DNA from: CAWVSB01 sp046710535
Lineage (GTDB): Bacteria > Pseudomonadota > Gammaproteobacteria > Pseudomonadales > CAWVSB01
Direction of reading: 5' to 3'
NCBI GenBank assembly: GCA_046710535.1
Contig: JBKEHH010000007.1
Coordinates: 1 to 64,000 of the forward strand
Length of the DNA: 64,000 nt
Positions 49,916 to 58,234 of the stretch are shown here, one piece after another. The notes beneath the pieces are model-generated. The model saw only the letters and a program-made list of their open reading frames with translations, had not been told where the DNA came from and did no database searches. A program made the position numbers and the translations under genes. How positions within the stretch are numbered: position 1 is the stretch's first letter; each line of letters opens with the position of its first letter.

Positions 49916-51097
49916 GTGAAACGTTTTATTTTGACATTGTTGTCAGCAGGTTTTTTAGTCGCTTGCAGCGAAGAGCCGCAAGTGGTTTACCAAACAGTAA
50001 CTGGTTTTACTCCGGTAAAGACCGAATATTATGAAGTTGAACGCTTGTTTATTGGTCGCGTTAGCGCAAGCCAGCAGGCAAATATAAGCTTTGAAACTCA
50101 AGGAATTGCTGAAGAGCTGTTGGTTGATCAAGGTGAAAAAGTGAGTAAGGGGCAAGCTTTAGCTAAGCTCGATATAAGCTTGTTGAAAACACAAAGCAGA
50201 GAACTGGCTGCGCAATTACGTGACACCAGGTCTCGTAGAACATTGGCCGAAAACAGCTTGCGTCGGCAAAAAGATTTAAAAGCAAATGGCTTTACTGCTG
50301 AGCAGCGAATAGACGAGCTAACGAGTGAAGTTGAGAGTTTGGTGGCAGTGCAGTCCAGGCTTGGTGCTTCATTGAACGCCAACGATATTCGATTAAAAAA
50401 AGCAGTATTAAAAGCACCGTTTACCGGCGTCGTAAGTCGTCGGTTCGTCGATGCTGGTACGGTTGTCGATCCAAGTCAGCCGATATTTCAAATAATTGAT
50501 GAAGGTGGTTTAGAGTTAAATGTGGGGATTCCGGCTGGCTTAGTTGGCTCGCTAGTTACTGGTGATTCATATATTGCTCAAATTGACGGCGTTGAGACCA
50601 TGGCGATATTTATTTCTGCTGCTGCTCATTTAGATCAAATAAGCCAATCTGTACCAGTACGGTTTGCGTTAACTGATATTGAGGCGCGAGATGGGCAGAC
50701 AGCAGTGGTCGGCATTACTAAAAAGCAGCAGATAGCTGGTTTTTGGGTGCCTATAGAATCGGTCACAGAAGGAATGCGTGGCTCTTGGGTTGTCTATGGG
50801 CTGGAAGGAAAGTCTGCGCTAAAAACACTGACGCAAAGTGCTGTTGAGATTTTACATGTCGATGATGATAGCTTTTATGTGAAAGCAGATATTACTGGCG
50901 ATATCGTAGCCTCTGGAATGCACAAAGTCGTGCCGGGGCAGCTGGTGGAATTAGTTGTTATTGAAGCTGAGCAAGCGCCTACTATAGAGATAATTGATAG
51001 CGCCGGCGATCTGGCAGTAGTCGAGGGTGTTGTTTTAGACCAGCCAGAACCTATTGCGCCTGGGGCAGATGAAAATTCTGCAGTGGTAGCTGAATAA
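49916..51097 (+). CDS. RND efflux periplasmic adaptor lipoprotein
   Basis: 393 residues starting at a GTG with AGGAG six bases upstream. A lipobox GFLVAC at residues 12-17 predicts an inner-membrane-anchored lipoprotein. Then come the biotinyl-lipoyl half motifs (ANISFETQGIAEELLVDQGEK and VLKAPFTGVVSRRFVDAGTVV, given as two stretches), flanking a coiled-coil hairpin near residues 85-150, and beta-barrel domains. It bridges the inner-membrane pump to an outer-membrane channel. The stop overlaps the pump gene by one base. No outer-membrane factor is encoded nearby, so a shared TolC-type channel is expected. Substrates unknown. Confidence 0.9.
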   Translation: MKRFILTLLSAGFLVACSEEPQVVYQTVTGFTPVKTEYYEVERLFIGRVSASQQANISFETQGIAEELLVDQGEKVSKGQALAKLDISLLKTQSRELAAQLRDTRSRRTLAENSLRRQKDLKANGFTAEQRIDELTSEVESLVAVQSRLGASLNANDIRLKKAVLKAPFTGVVSRRFVDAGTVVDPSQPIFQIIDEGGLELNVGIPAGLVGSLVTGDSYIAQIDGVETMAIFISAAAHLDQISQSVPVRFALTDIEARDGQTAVVGITKKQQIAGFWVPIESVTEGMRGSWVVYGLEGKSALKTLTQSAVEILHVDDDSFYVKADITGDIVASGMHKVVPGQLVELVVIEAEQAPTIEIIDSAGDLAVVEGVVLDQPEPIAPGADENSAVVAE

Positions 51098-54000
51098 TGT
51101 TTGATAAAATTGTCGCTAATCCTAGACTTATTATTTTACTGATAGGCCTACTTATTGTTGCTGGGTTGTCGGCGTTGAAGACACTGCCGCGGCTAGAAGA
51201 TCCACGTTTATCGAGTCGTTTTGCGATTGTAAAAACGTTTTGGCCTGGAGCTTCAGCTGAAAGAGTCGAAGCGTTGGTGACGCGTAAGATAGAAGATGCG
51301 ATACGCGAACAAAAAGACATTAAAAATATATCCTCGAATAGTCGGGCTGGCGTGTCAGTAGTGCAAGTTGAGTTAGTTGACCAAGTCAAAAATGGAAAAG
51401 AGTCATTTACAGAGGCTCGACAAAAAGTTGAAAACATTCTTAATACTTTGCCCGCCGGAACTTCACGCCCTGAGTTTGAAGTAGCTTCATTGGGGGCAGA
51501 GACAGTTATTGTTGCCATTAATTGGATGGCCGATAGCGAGCCAAATGTAAATTTATTGGGTCGTTATGCTAAAGAGTTAGAATCGCGGTTACGGTCGGTA
51601 CCCAGTACTGATGAAGTAAATGTGTATAGCTTGCCGCAAGAAGAAATATTGATAGAGATCGATTTTGTTAAGGCGATTGCCTTGGGTTTGTCGGTTGCTG
51701 AAATATCTCAAATCGTCGCTCAAGCCGATTCGAAAATATCTGCAGGTGAGTTAAGCAATGACAAATATCGCTGGCAGCTTGAAGTTGATGGCGAATTCCA
51801 ATCTCTGGAGCGTATAAAACAAATTCCGTTGCGCGCAGGCTTCGCTGGAGAAGGGGCGCGCTTGCGCGATATCGCTACTGTTGTGCGCACACCCAAATTG
51901 CCAGCAACAGAGCTTGCTATTATCGACGGAAAGCAAGCTGTTGTCGTCGGCTCCCGAATGGGCGCGGGCGTACGAATAGAGGTTTGGCGAAAAAATGTGC
52001 AGCACGTTTTTGACCAGTTTGAAAATGAGCTGCCAGTCGAAGTTGCTTTATCTATGCGCTTTGATCAGATCGGCTATACCCAAACCCGGCTGGCTGAGCT
52101 GGTGGGCAATATCGGCGTTGGTTTCGTCATTATACTACTAGTACTATTTGTTACCTTGGGTTGGCGAGCGTCATTGATTGTTGCGGCATCGCTGCCATTA
52201 ACTATTTGTTTTACCCTTTATTGTTTAAAGCTTTACGGTATGCAAATACACCAAATGTCGGTTACTGGCTTGGTGGTGTCACTAGGTATTATGGTCGATA
52301 ACGCGATCGTGATGACTGACTCAGTGGCGCAAAATCGGCGCTTAGGCCTGTCTACATTAAAAGCTATTAAAAAGTCACTGTTACATTTAAAGGTACCCTT
52401 ATTAGGGTCTACGCTAACAACCATTTTGGCCTTTTCACCGATTGCATTGATGCCTGGCGCTGGTGGCGAGTTTGTTGGGCCGATTGCGTTGGCGGTAATG
52501 TTTTCCTTGATTGGTTCTTATCTTATATCGTTTACCTTAGTGGCGGGTGTTGCTGGCCGTTGGTTACCAGTAACGTCGCCAGATAAAAACTTACTGTTAA
52601 ACAAACAATGGTTTAAATATGGCATTGAAGTGCCTGATATTGCCGATAAGTTTGCTAGTTCGTTGCGCACGGCATTAATTTGGCCTGGTAGAACAATAGC
52701 GGGTGTTGTTGCTATCTCTTTTTGTGGCTACTTCGGCGCCACCTTTATGACCACTAGTTTTTTTCCTCCCGCCGATAGAGATATGTTTCAAATTCAGATC
52801 TACATGCCGCCCGATGTTGGTATTAACACCACCAGAGAGATTACCGAACAGATTGCTGAAGATGTTAAAAAGATAGACGGCATAGAAAAGATTGATTGGT
52901 ATATCGGCAATGGTGCACCATCGTTTTACTACAATTTATTTTCTGGCAGCGAAGGAATGACCTTTTATGCGCAAGCGATGGTTAAGGCTAAAGGGTATAA
53001 AGAATCTGACCGCGCGATACATCTTATTCAGCGTGAGTTAAACCACAAATATCCTATCGCTCAAGTAATGGCAATGAAGCTACAGCAAGGCCCACCGGTT
53101 GATGCGCCGGTAGAGTTTCGAATTTACGGGCCTAATTTGGACACCTTAAAAGAGCTGAGTAATCAGGTGCGCCTAGCGGCGTCACAAGTTGAAGGCGTAT
53201 TGGCTTCGCGCGCGACCATAGAGCCAGCCAGGAAAAAACTCTGGATCAATTTGTCAGAAGACAAAATGGCTAAAGTCGGGATGAGCTTAGCTGATGCTTC
53301 ACGGCAATTTCACGCTGCACTAGTGGGCGTAATTGGTGGCAGCGTTATTGAGGGTGGTGAAGATGTGCCAGTGCGCACCAGAATTGCTGATGAGCATCGG
53401 GGTAACTATAACCACATACTCAGTGGTTACCTCATGGTGGGTGATGCTGATAATCGCAGTATGGTGCCATTGTCTGCTTTGGGTGGCGCTAGTGTTAAGC
53501 CTGACTCTTCAGGCATAACGCGACGTAATGGTCAGCGCATATCTGAGGTGCATATATTTCCGGTGGCCGATGTATTGCCTCAGTCTGTGTTGGCGGCCGT
53601 AATAAAACAGTTAGATAAGAATGGCTTTACAGTGCCCGCCGGCTATGCACTGGGGCTTGGTGGCGAAGCTGACGGCAGAAGCGATACCATGAGTGAGATG
53701 ATGGTTTACGTTAATATTATTATCGCTTTACTCATTATGGTGGTGGCCTTATCGTTTAACTCATTTAGATTAACGGCGGTGGTATTTAGCGTTGCTATTT
53801 TGTCAGTTGGCTTAGGCATGCTGAGCGTGTTTTTGGCCGGTTATTCTTTTGGTTTTATAATTATAGTAGCGCTAATGGGTTTAATGGGCTTGGCGATAAA
53901 TGCTGCAATTGTCATTTTGGCGGAGTTTAAAAACAATCCGGCTGCTTGTCGTGGTAACACTGATGCAATTATTGAATGTGTGATGAGTTGCTGTCGCCAC

Positions 54001-54219
54001 ATTGTATCGACGACTTTAACGACTGTAGGCGGCTTAATACCGTTGATGTTTAGCGTAGGTTTGTTTTGGCCGCCATTTGCTATGACTATTATTGGTGGTA
54101 CGGTATTAACAACATTGGTGTCGCTATACTTTGTGCCGGCTATATTTATACTTATGGCTAAAAAACGTCGTTTCGATCCAGTGATTGAACCCCTCGAGTC
54201 TCCTATTATCAGCACATAA
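51097..54219 (+). CDS. RND efflux pump permease
   Basis: A 1040-residue inner-membrane proton-driven exporter with twelve helices and two large periplasmic loops. Signatures are WPGASAERVEALVTRKIED near residue 48 and GLVVSLGIMVDNAIVMTDSV near 389-408. In the fourth-helix motif the usual paired aspartates (VDDAIV) are VDNAIV, so the second acidic residue is asparagine, as in some other RND branches. It is co-translated with the adaptor and probably repressed by the divergent TetR protein. Drug, fatty-acid or solvent export are all possible. Confidence 0.92.
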   Translation: MFDKIVANPRLIILLIGLLIVAGLSALKTLPRLEDPRLSSRFAIVKTFWPGASAERVEALVTRKIEDAIREQKDIKNISSNSRAGVSVVQVELVDQVKNGKESFTEARQKVENILNTLPAGTSRPEFEVASLGAETVIVAINWMADSEPNVNLLGRYAKELESRLRSVPSTDEVNVYSLPQEEILIEIDFVKAIALGLSVAEISQIVAQADSKISAGELSNDKYRWQLEVDGEFQSLERIKQIPLRAGFAGEGARLRDIATVVRTPKLPATELAIIDGKQAVVVGSRMGAGVRIEVWRKNVQHVFDQFENELPVEVALSMRFDQIGYTQTRLAELVGNIGVGFVIILLVLFVTLGWRASLIVAASLPLTICFTLYCLKLYGMQIHQMSVTGLVVSLGIMVDNAIVMTDSVAQNRRLGLSTLKAIKKSLLHLKVPLLGSTLTTILAFSPIALMPGAGGEFVGPIALAVMFSLIGSYLISFTLVAGVAGRWLPVTSPDKNLLLNKQWFKYGIEVPDIADKFASSLRTALIWPGRTIAGVVAISFCGYFGATFMTTSFFPPADRDMFQIQIYMPPDVGINTTREITEQIAEDVKKIDGIEKIDWYIGNGAPSFYYNLFSGSEGMTFYAQAMVKAKGYKESDRAIHLIQRELNHKYPIAQVMAMKLQQGPPVDAPVEFRIYGPNLDTLKELSNQVRLAASQVEGVLASRATIEPARKKLWINLSEDKMAKVGMSLADASRQFHAALVGVIGGSVIEGGEDVPVRTRIADEHRGNYNHILSGYLMVGDADNRSMVPLSALGGASVKPDSSGITRRNGQRISEVHIFPVADVLPQSVLAAVIKQLDKNGFTVPAGYALGLGGEADGRSDTMSEMMVYVNIIIALLIMVVALSFNSFRLTAVVFSVAILSVGLGMLSVFLAGYSFGFIIIVALMGLMGLAINAAIVILAEFKNNPAACRGNTDAIIECVMSCCRHIVSTTLTTVGGLIPLMFSVGLFWPPFAMTIIGGTVLTTLVSLYFVPAIFILMAKKRRFDPVIEPLESPIIST

Positions 54220-54263
54220 TGTGATATATTGCTCTAACGAGAAATTAACACCGACCACTATTT

Positions 54264-55319
54264 ATGACAGTAGCAGATAAAACCGCTGGCAATGCCCGTC
54301 AGATCGTGCAAGAGCATCTTAATAAGCCTTGGCAGGCGTCTAGTTTAAGTGGCGAGCAAAAAGAGCAGACGATTGCTCGTATAAAGGTTTTGCTAGCAGA
54401 AAAAAACGCCGCCATTATCGCGCATTACTATACTTCCCCTGAGATACAAGATTTAGCTGAAGCCACTGGTGGCTGTGTGTCTGACTCATTAGAGATGGCT
54501 AAGTTTGGCAAAAACCATAGCGCCCAAACCTTAGTGGTTGCGGGGGTGAGATTCATGGGGGAAACCGCCAAAATATTAAGCCCTGAAAAACGGATATTAA
54601 TGCCCACTTTAGAGGCTACTTGCTCGTTAGATTTGGGTTGTCCTGCTGATGAGTTTTCAGCGTTTTGTGATGCTCATCCTGATAGAACAGTTGTTGTGTA
54701 CGCCAATACCTCTGCCGCTGTTAAAGCTAGGGCCGACTGGGTTGTTACCTCAAGCATTGCCTTAGATGTGGTTGATTACTTGTCAGCCGATGGGCAAAAA
54801 ATCCTATGGGCGCCAGACAAGCATTTAGGCGCTTATATTGAGGCGCAAACTGGCGCTGATATGTTGTGCTGGGACGGTTCATGCATTGTGCATGAAGAGT
54901 TTAAGGCCAAGGGTATTTTAGATTTAAAACAGGTTTACCCAGATGCTGCCGTGCTGGTACACCCTGAATCACCCGCGCCAGTAGTACAGCTAGCTGATAT
55001 GGCCGGTTCTACTACGCAAATTATTAATGCGGCCAGAGACTTACCAAACAAGCAATTTATCGTTGCCACTGACCAGGGTATTTTCCATAAACTGCAACAG
55101 CAAATGCCTGACAAAGAGTTTTTGATTGCGCCTACGGCTGGCAACGGTGCAACGTGTAAAAGCTGTGCAAATTGCCCGTGGATGGCAATGAATGAACTGG
55201 AAAATTTAGCGCAGGCATTGGAGGCAGGCGCTAACGAAATCAAAGTTGATGAAGGGCTGCGCCAGCGCGCATTATTACCACTAGATCGTATGGTTAATTT
55301 TGTTGCTGATAACAAATAA
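54264..55319 (+). CDS. nadA: Quinolinate synthase
   Basis: 351 residues. NadA condenses iminoaspartate with dihydroxyacetone phosphate to quinolinate in NAD synthesis, using a [4Fe-4S] cluster. Visible signatures are IIAHYYTSPEIQDLAEATGG near residue 53, the cluster cysteines in EATCSLDLGCPAD near 115, and GATCKSCANCPWMAMN near 294-309. Also conserved are VYANTSAAVKARADWVVTSS and HPESPAPVV. It converges with bepA three bases away. Confidence 0.95.
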   Translation: MTVADKTAGNARQIVQEHLNKPWQASSLSGEQKEQTIARIKVLLAEKNAAIIAHYYTSPEIQDLAEATGGCVSDSLEMAKFGKNHSAQTLVVAGVRFMGETAKILSPEKRILMPTLEATCSLDLGCPADEFSAFCDAHPDRTVVVYANTSAAVKARADWVVTSSIALDVVDYLSADGQKILWAPDKHLGAYIEAQTGADMLCWDGSCIVHEEFKAKGILDLKQVYPDAAVLVHPESPAPVVQLADMAGSTTQIINAARDLPNKQFIVATDQGIFHKLQQQMPDKEFLIAPTAGNGATCKSCANCPWMAMNELENLAQALEAGANEIKVDEGLRQRALLPLDRMVNFVADNK

Positions 55320-55322
55320 AGA

Positions 55323-56786
55323 TTAGCCGCTAACTTTTTCTATCCATAGCTGAATTTCTCGAATGCGCTGCTGCATGCGCTGGCTAGCTATCTTGTCATT
55401 TTTAGCTAAATTCAAACCATAGCTTAGTTGCTCTATCGCCAAGTTGGCGGCGCCATTGAGCATATAGTATTCAGCTCGCGCTTCATGCAAGCCAATAATA
55501 TTACCTTTTAAGCCACGTATTTCGGCTAGCTGATACCAGAGCTGAGGATCAGTTTTACGTAAATTAATATGTTTAGTTAACAGGCTTTCAGCTTGGTCCA
55601 ATTCTCCCTGGCGTCTTAAGGTATTAATATAGGTAACGGTAAGCGGATGGTTGTTAGGATTATATCGCAGCTGGGTGCTCAATAATTGCTTAGCTTTAGC
55701 TACATCGCCGGAGTCAGCCCATAGTTCTGCTTGGCCTACTATATAAGCAATACTTGAACGGTCTTTACCTCTTAAATAGTCAAAACCTTCGCCAGCTTCG
55801 TCAAACTGCCCGTCGCGGATTAATGCCAGGGAAAGGCCATATAAAGAAATGTCTTTATCTAACTTTGGGTTTTTTAATCGACTGCGAAACTCAGTAATTG
55901 CGGCGGTGTTATTTGACGTGAAGTGTAGTTCTACTCGTGTTTTCATCAAGTGATAATCAAAATTATCCTTAAGTTTAATCGGTGGTAAGTTTGCTGCCCG
56001 CCCGCGCGCGTCAGCGATTCGGCTGGAGGTTACTGGGTGAGTCAGTAGGAATTCTGGTACATTGCCACGAGAATAACGTGAGCCAAATTGCATCCGCTCA
56101 AACATATCCCCAACTGCATCTGGGCTCATCCCCGTTTTAACCAGCGTTTGCATACCCACGCGGTCAGCTTCTTGCTCGTTTGAGCGGCTATAATCTAATT
56201 GGTTTTGCAAAGCTGCTGCTTGAGTGGCGGTGATCGCGGCTATGCCTGCACCGCCGCCAGCGGTTGCTGCTAGTACCAAGCCAGCAAGAAGCCCCGCCAT
56301 AGTCGGCAAATATGCAGCTTGTTGCTGCTCAACTCGACGAGCAAAATGTCGTTGGCTTAAATGCGCCAATTCGTGAGCAAGCACAGATGCAAGTTGGTCT
56401 TCGTTCTCAGCAAATTTAAATAAGCCATTGTGAACACCAATGACGCCGCCAGGTACCGCGAATGCATTCATAGTTGGATTGTCCACCACCACTAAATCTA
56501 AGCGCCGATCGACTAGCTCGCTATTGGCAGTTAGCTTGTATAGTAGATGCTCTAAATAATCAGTTAATATTGGGTCGTCAACTAGTGGCGCTTGGCGTCG
56601 AAACTGCATTAGCCAAGTGCGGCCTAAGTCGTACTCGTGCTGGTTAGATATTAAACTGGCGCCTGCGTTGCCTAAGTCGGGTAGTTTTTGCTCTTCAATT
56701 TGGCTAATACTGGCCGGAGCAATTGCTGCTGCACTGATAAACAGACCTGCCGTTGCTGTTGTTCTTATTCCTTGTCTTAAATTCAT
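55323..56786 (-). CDS. bepA: BepA/YfgC-like periplasmic M48 metalloprotease
   Basis: 487 residues, the usual BepA length. It has a signal peptide (GLFISAAAIAPASISQ region), a zinc-metalloprotease domain with LAHELAHLSQRH near residues 134-145 (HExxH), a downstream EQEADRVGM zinc-ligand motif near 202, and C-terminal TPR repeats (from about 300). BepA monitors LptD and other outer-membrane beta-barrel assembly at the BAM complex, promoting maturation or degrading stalled proteins. The active site is intact. It is a single gene divergent from the tusA-like gene. Confidence 0.93.
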   Translation of the reverse strand: MNLRQGIRTTATAGLFISAAAIAPASISQIEEQKLPDLGNAGASLISNQHEYDLGRTWLMQFRRQAPLVDDPILTDYLEHLLYKLTANSELVDRRLDLVVVDNPTMNAFAVPGGVIGVHNGLFKFAENEDQLASVLAHELAHLSQRHFARRVEQQQAAYLPTMAGLLAGLVLAATAGGGAGIAAITATQAAALQNQLDYSRSNEQEADRVGMQTLVKTGMSPDAVGDMFERMQFGSRYSRGNVPEFLLTHPVTSSRIADARGRAANLPPIKLKDNFDYHLMKTRVELHFTSNNTAAITEFRSRLKNPKLDKDISLYGLSLALIRDGQFDEAGEGFDYLRGKDRSSIAYIVGQAELWADSGDVAKAKQLLSTQLRYNPNNHPLTVTYINTLRRQGELDQAESLLTKHINLRKTDPQLWYQLAEIRGLKGNIIGLHEARAEYYMLNGAANLAIEQLSYGLNLAKNDKIASQRMQQRIREIQLWIEKVSG

Positions 56787-56928
56787 CTATGGTAGTGTCT
56801 TTTGTCAATGGCGTGAAGAAGTTAGCCAAATATCCGTAACTATTTGGACATCAGTTAAACATAAAGTTCTTCTGCGTTCTAAATGTTTTAGTGTGCTAGC
56901 ATACCTTGATATTTGAAGGTGCTCAAAA

Positions 56929-57156
56929 TTGGAACAAGAACAGCTAGTTGACGCTACCGGACTGCAGTGTCCACTGCCTCTGTTAAAGGCAAAGCAGGGG
57001 CTTAATACTCTAGCTAGCGGTCAGTTATTACGGGTATTGGCGACCGATTCAAGCTCCGTCAAAGATTTTCGCACTTATACTGATATTAGTGGTCATAGCT
57101 TGCTTGAGTGTTTGCAAGAAAATGACGTTTATAGTTATTTGATCAGAAAGAAATAA
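56929..57156 (+). CDS. TusA-family sulfur carrier protein
   Basis: A 75-residue TusA/SirA-like protein starting at a TTG with GAAGG ten bases upstream. The conserved GLQCPLPLLKAKQGL near residues 11-25 contains the active cysteine of the CPxP motif. TusA proteins pass persulfide sulfur, for example in tRNA 2-thiolation. It lies 16 bases before the PerM-like transporter, a pairing common in Gammaproteobacteria. It may be a general sulfur carrier rather than the true TusA. Confidence 0.85.
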   Translation: MEQEQLVDATGLQCPLPLLKAKQGLNTLASGQLLRVLATDSSSVKDFRTYTDISGHSLLECLQENDVYSYLIRKK

Positions 57157-57172
57157 GTTCTAGGACAGGAAT

Positions 57173-58225
57173 ATGTTAGCTACATTTAGCAAATGGTTTA
57201 GTCAATTGTTTGGTGACGAGGAGTCACTAATTCTAATGCTATTGCTAATCGGCGGAGTAACGTTAGTTGTGATAATGGGTGACATTCTGGCACCATTGAT
57301 CGCAGCCGTTATTTTTTCTTTTTTATTGCAGGGAGTAGATGGTTTTCTACGACGCTGGGGTATATCTGAGCGAATTAGCTTGTGGCTGTGTTATGTCATG
57401 TTTATCAGCATCTTTGTAATAAGCCTTATCTTTATTATGCCTTTGGTATGGAATCAGCTGGTAAATTTGTTCGCTGAATTACCACGCATGTTAATTGCAG
57501 TGAAAAAAGCCATTGTAGCCTTGGAAGGAGATTTATTCAGCAAGGAACAATTGAACGGAGTAGTGATTAATGCCAGTGAACAGGTCGCTGGTTTAGGTCA
57601 GTGGATGGTGTCGTTTTCACTGGAAAATATCTCAAACATTGTCGGTCTTCTTATTTATATTGTGTTGGTGCCTATTTTAGTTTTTTTTATGCTGATGGAT
57701 CGCGATGTAATTCTTACTTGGTTATCATCTTTTTTGCCAAAGAAACGGCCTATGATGCAAAAAATTTGGACAGAGATGAATAATCAGGTTGCTAACTATG
57801 CTCGTGGTAAAGCTATCGAGATAATTGTTGTTGGCGTGGTTAGTTATATTGCGTTTCTTATCCTGGGTTTGAACTATGCTGCATTACTTGCTTTGCTAGT
57901 AGGGTTGTCAGTTGTCATTCCTTACATAGGCGCTGCAGTTGTTACTATTCCGGTGCTACTGGTTGGCTTTGTACAATGGGGATGGAGTAGTGAATTTGCG
58001 TATTTGTTTTTTACTTATATGATCATTCAAGCGTTAGACGGAAATGTGCTAGTGCCCTTACTATTTTCAGAAGCGGTGAATTTACATCCAGTCGCGATCA
58101 TTATCACAGTATTATTTTTTGGTGGCATTTGGGGTTTGTGGGGAGTGTTTTTTGCTATTCCATTAGCCACGTTAATTAAAGCATTAATCAATGCTTGGCC
58201 AGCGGCTTTGCCCGCTTGCGAGTAG
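57173..58225 (+). CDS. AI-2E / PerM family transporter
   Basis: 350 residues with about eight membrane helices and the family's C-terminal signature LNYAALLALLVGLSVVIPYIG near residue 238 and NLHPVAIIITVLFFGGIWGLWGVFFAIPLA (two stretches, about 303-332). The family includes TqsA (AI-2 export), PerM and Na+/H+-type transporters, so the substrate is not fixed. It sits between the TusA-like gene and the M16 protease, ten bases from the latter, suggesting one transcript. Confidence 0.88.
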   Translation: MLATFSKWFSQLFGDEESLILMLLLIGGVTLVVIMGDILAPLIAAVIFSFLLQGVDGFLRRWGISERISLWLCYVMFISIFVISLIFIMPLVWNQLVNLFAELPRMLIAVKKAIVALEGDLFSKEQLNGVVINASEQVAGLGQWMVSFSLENISNIVGLLIYIVLVPILVFFMLMDRDVILTWLSSFLPKKRPMMQKIWTEMNNQVANYARGKAIEIIVVGVVSYIAFLILGLNYAALLALLVGLSVVIPYIGAAVVTIPVLLVGFVQWGWSSEFAYLFFTYMIIQALDGNVLVPLLFSEAVNLHPVAIIITVLFFGGIWGLWGVFFAIPLATLIKALINAWPAALPACE

Positions 58226-58234
58226 GAGAGAAAA

